Assembly (NCBI RefSeq): GCF_024708915.1
Contig: NZ_JANJXQ010000220.1
Location: 1 to 5,407 of the forward strand
Length of the DNA stretch: 5,407 bases
Origin: Thiobacillus sp.
Lineage (GTDB): Bacteria > Pseudomonadota > Gammaproteobacteria > Burkholderiales > Thiobacillaceae
Direction: 5' to 3'
Below the pieces are notes generated by a model. The model was not told the DNA's origin and made no database searches. It saw only the letters and a program-made list of their open reading frames with translations. The translations under genes were made by a program, and so were the position numbers. Positions 5,332 through 5,407 of the stretch are shown in pieces (position 1 is the first letter of the stretch; every line of letters begins with the position of its first letter).

Positions 5332-5407
5332 GCCGCTTTAGCTCAGTTGGTAGAGCAACCGCCTTGTAAGCGGTAGGTCGTCAGTTCGAATCCGACAAGC
5401 GGCACCA
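5332..5407 (+). tRNA. tRNA-Thr, anticodon UGU
   Basis: A complete 76-base cloverleaf. The acceptor stem is GCCGCTT/AAGCGGC (5332-5338 with 5397-5403), the D arm GCTC/GAGC with loop AGTTGGTA, the anticodon stem ACCGC/GCGGT with loop CTTGTAA (anticodon TGT at 5365-5367, reading ACA and other ACN codons), the variable loop AGGTC, and the T loop TTCGAAT. Discriminator A5404 and an encoded CCA end the gene on the last base of the window. The T stem has one A-C mismatch (A5383 with C5393); E. coli tRNA-Thr(UGU) shows the same mismatch, so it does not signal a pseudogene. In many proteobacteria this tRNA heads a Thr-Tyr-Gly-Thr-tuf cluster; what follows here is outside the window. Confidence 0.97.

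Noticed and set aside
5380..5396. Mismatch in the tRNA T stem as a sign of a decayed tRNA
   Set aside because: The same A-C mismatch is present in functional E. coli tRNA-Thr(UGU), and all other stems pair perfectly.
1..5407. CRISPR array or defence system
   Set aside because: No regularly spaced repeats are present, and every sizeable gene belongs to a well-known housekeeping family.

Overview
The window reads as ordinary core chromosome of a betaproteobacterium. The evidence is the GC-rich coding sequence with strong G/C at third codon positions, the gene order protease / petABC / sspAB / tRNA-Thr, and bc1 subunits of the beta/gamma-proteobacterial type (full-length cytochrome b, helix-D haem histidines separated by 14 residues, a CPCHGSTF Rieske loop). 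A Nitrosomonadales- or Thiobacillus-like host is my guess, not something the sequence proves.

Layout. Bases 1-146 hold no gene I can recognise; their repeat structure hints at the end of an insertion sequence or other repeat lying right against the 3' end of the next gene. Bases 147-1331 (minus strand) encode a membrane-anchored HtrA-family serine protease with one PDZ domain, most like DegS. A 138-base divergent intergenic region follows. Bases 1470-4044 (plus strand) are a compact petA-petB-petC operon encoding a complete cytochrome bc1 complex: Rieske iron-sulfur protein, cytochrome b and cytochrome c1. It closes with a very strong hairpin at 4061-4093. Bases 4269-5289 encode sspA and sspB (RNA-polymerase-associated stringent starvation protein A and the ClpXP adaptor SspB). 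A near-ideal -10 box then leads straight into a complete tRNA-Thr(UGU) with encoded CCA that ends on the last base of the window.

How the genes work together. PetABC oxidises quinol at the cytoplasmic membrane and reduces periplasmic cytochrome c. The protease acts on envelope proteins. SspA and SspB act in the cytoplasm on transcription and on regulated proteolysis. In E. coli, DegS and SspB are both parts of the cascade that destroys the anti-sigma factor RseA, and degQ-degS lies near sspAB. The present arrangement looks like a relative of that neighbourhood with the pet operon still in it. That link is inference from known E. coli biology.

I do not see a wholly new system. The points most worth a second look are departures from textbook motifs inside the bc1 complex (a Lys-Arg Tat motif and a Phe for Tyr beside the Rieske cluster in PetA; PLWY for PEWY at the Qo site and b6-like haem histidine spacing in PetB), the unexplained left edge, and the regulatory structures between operons.
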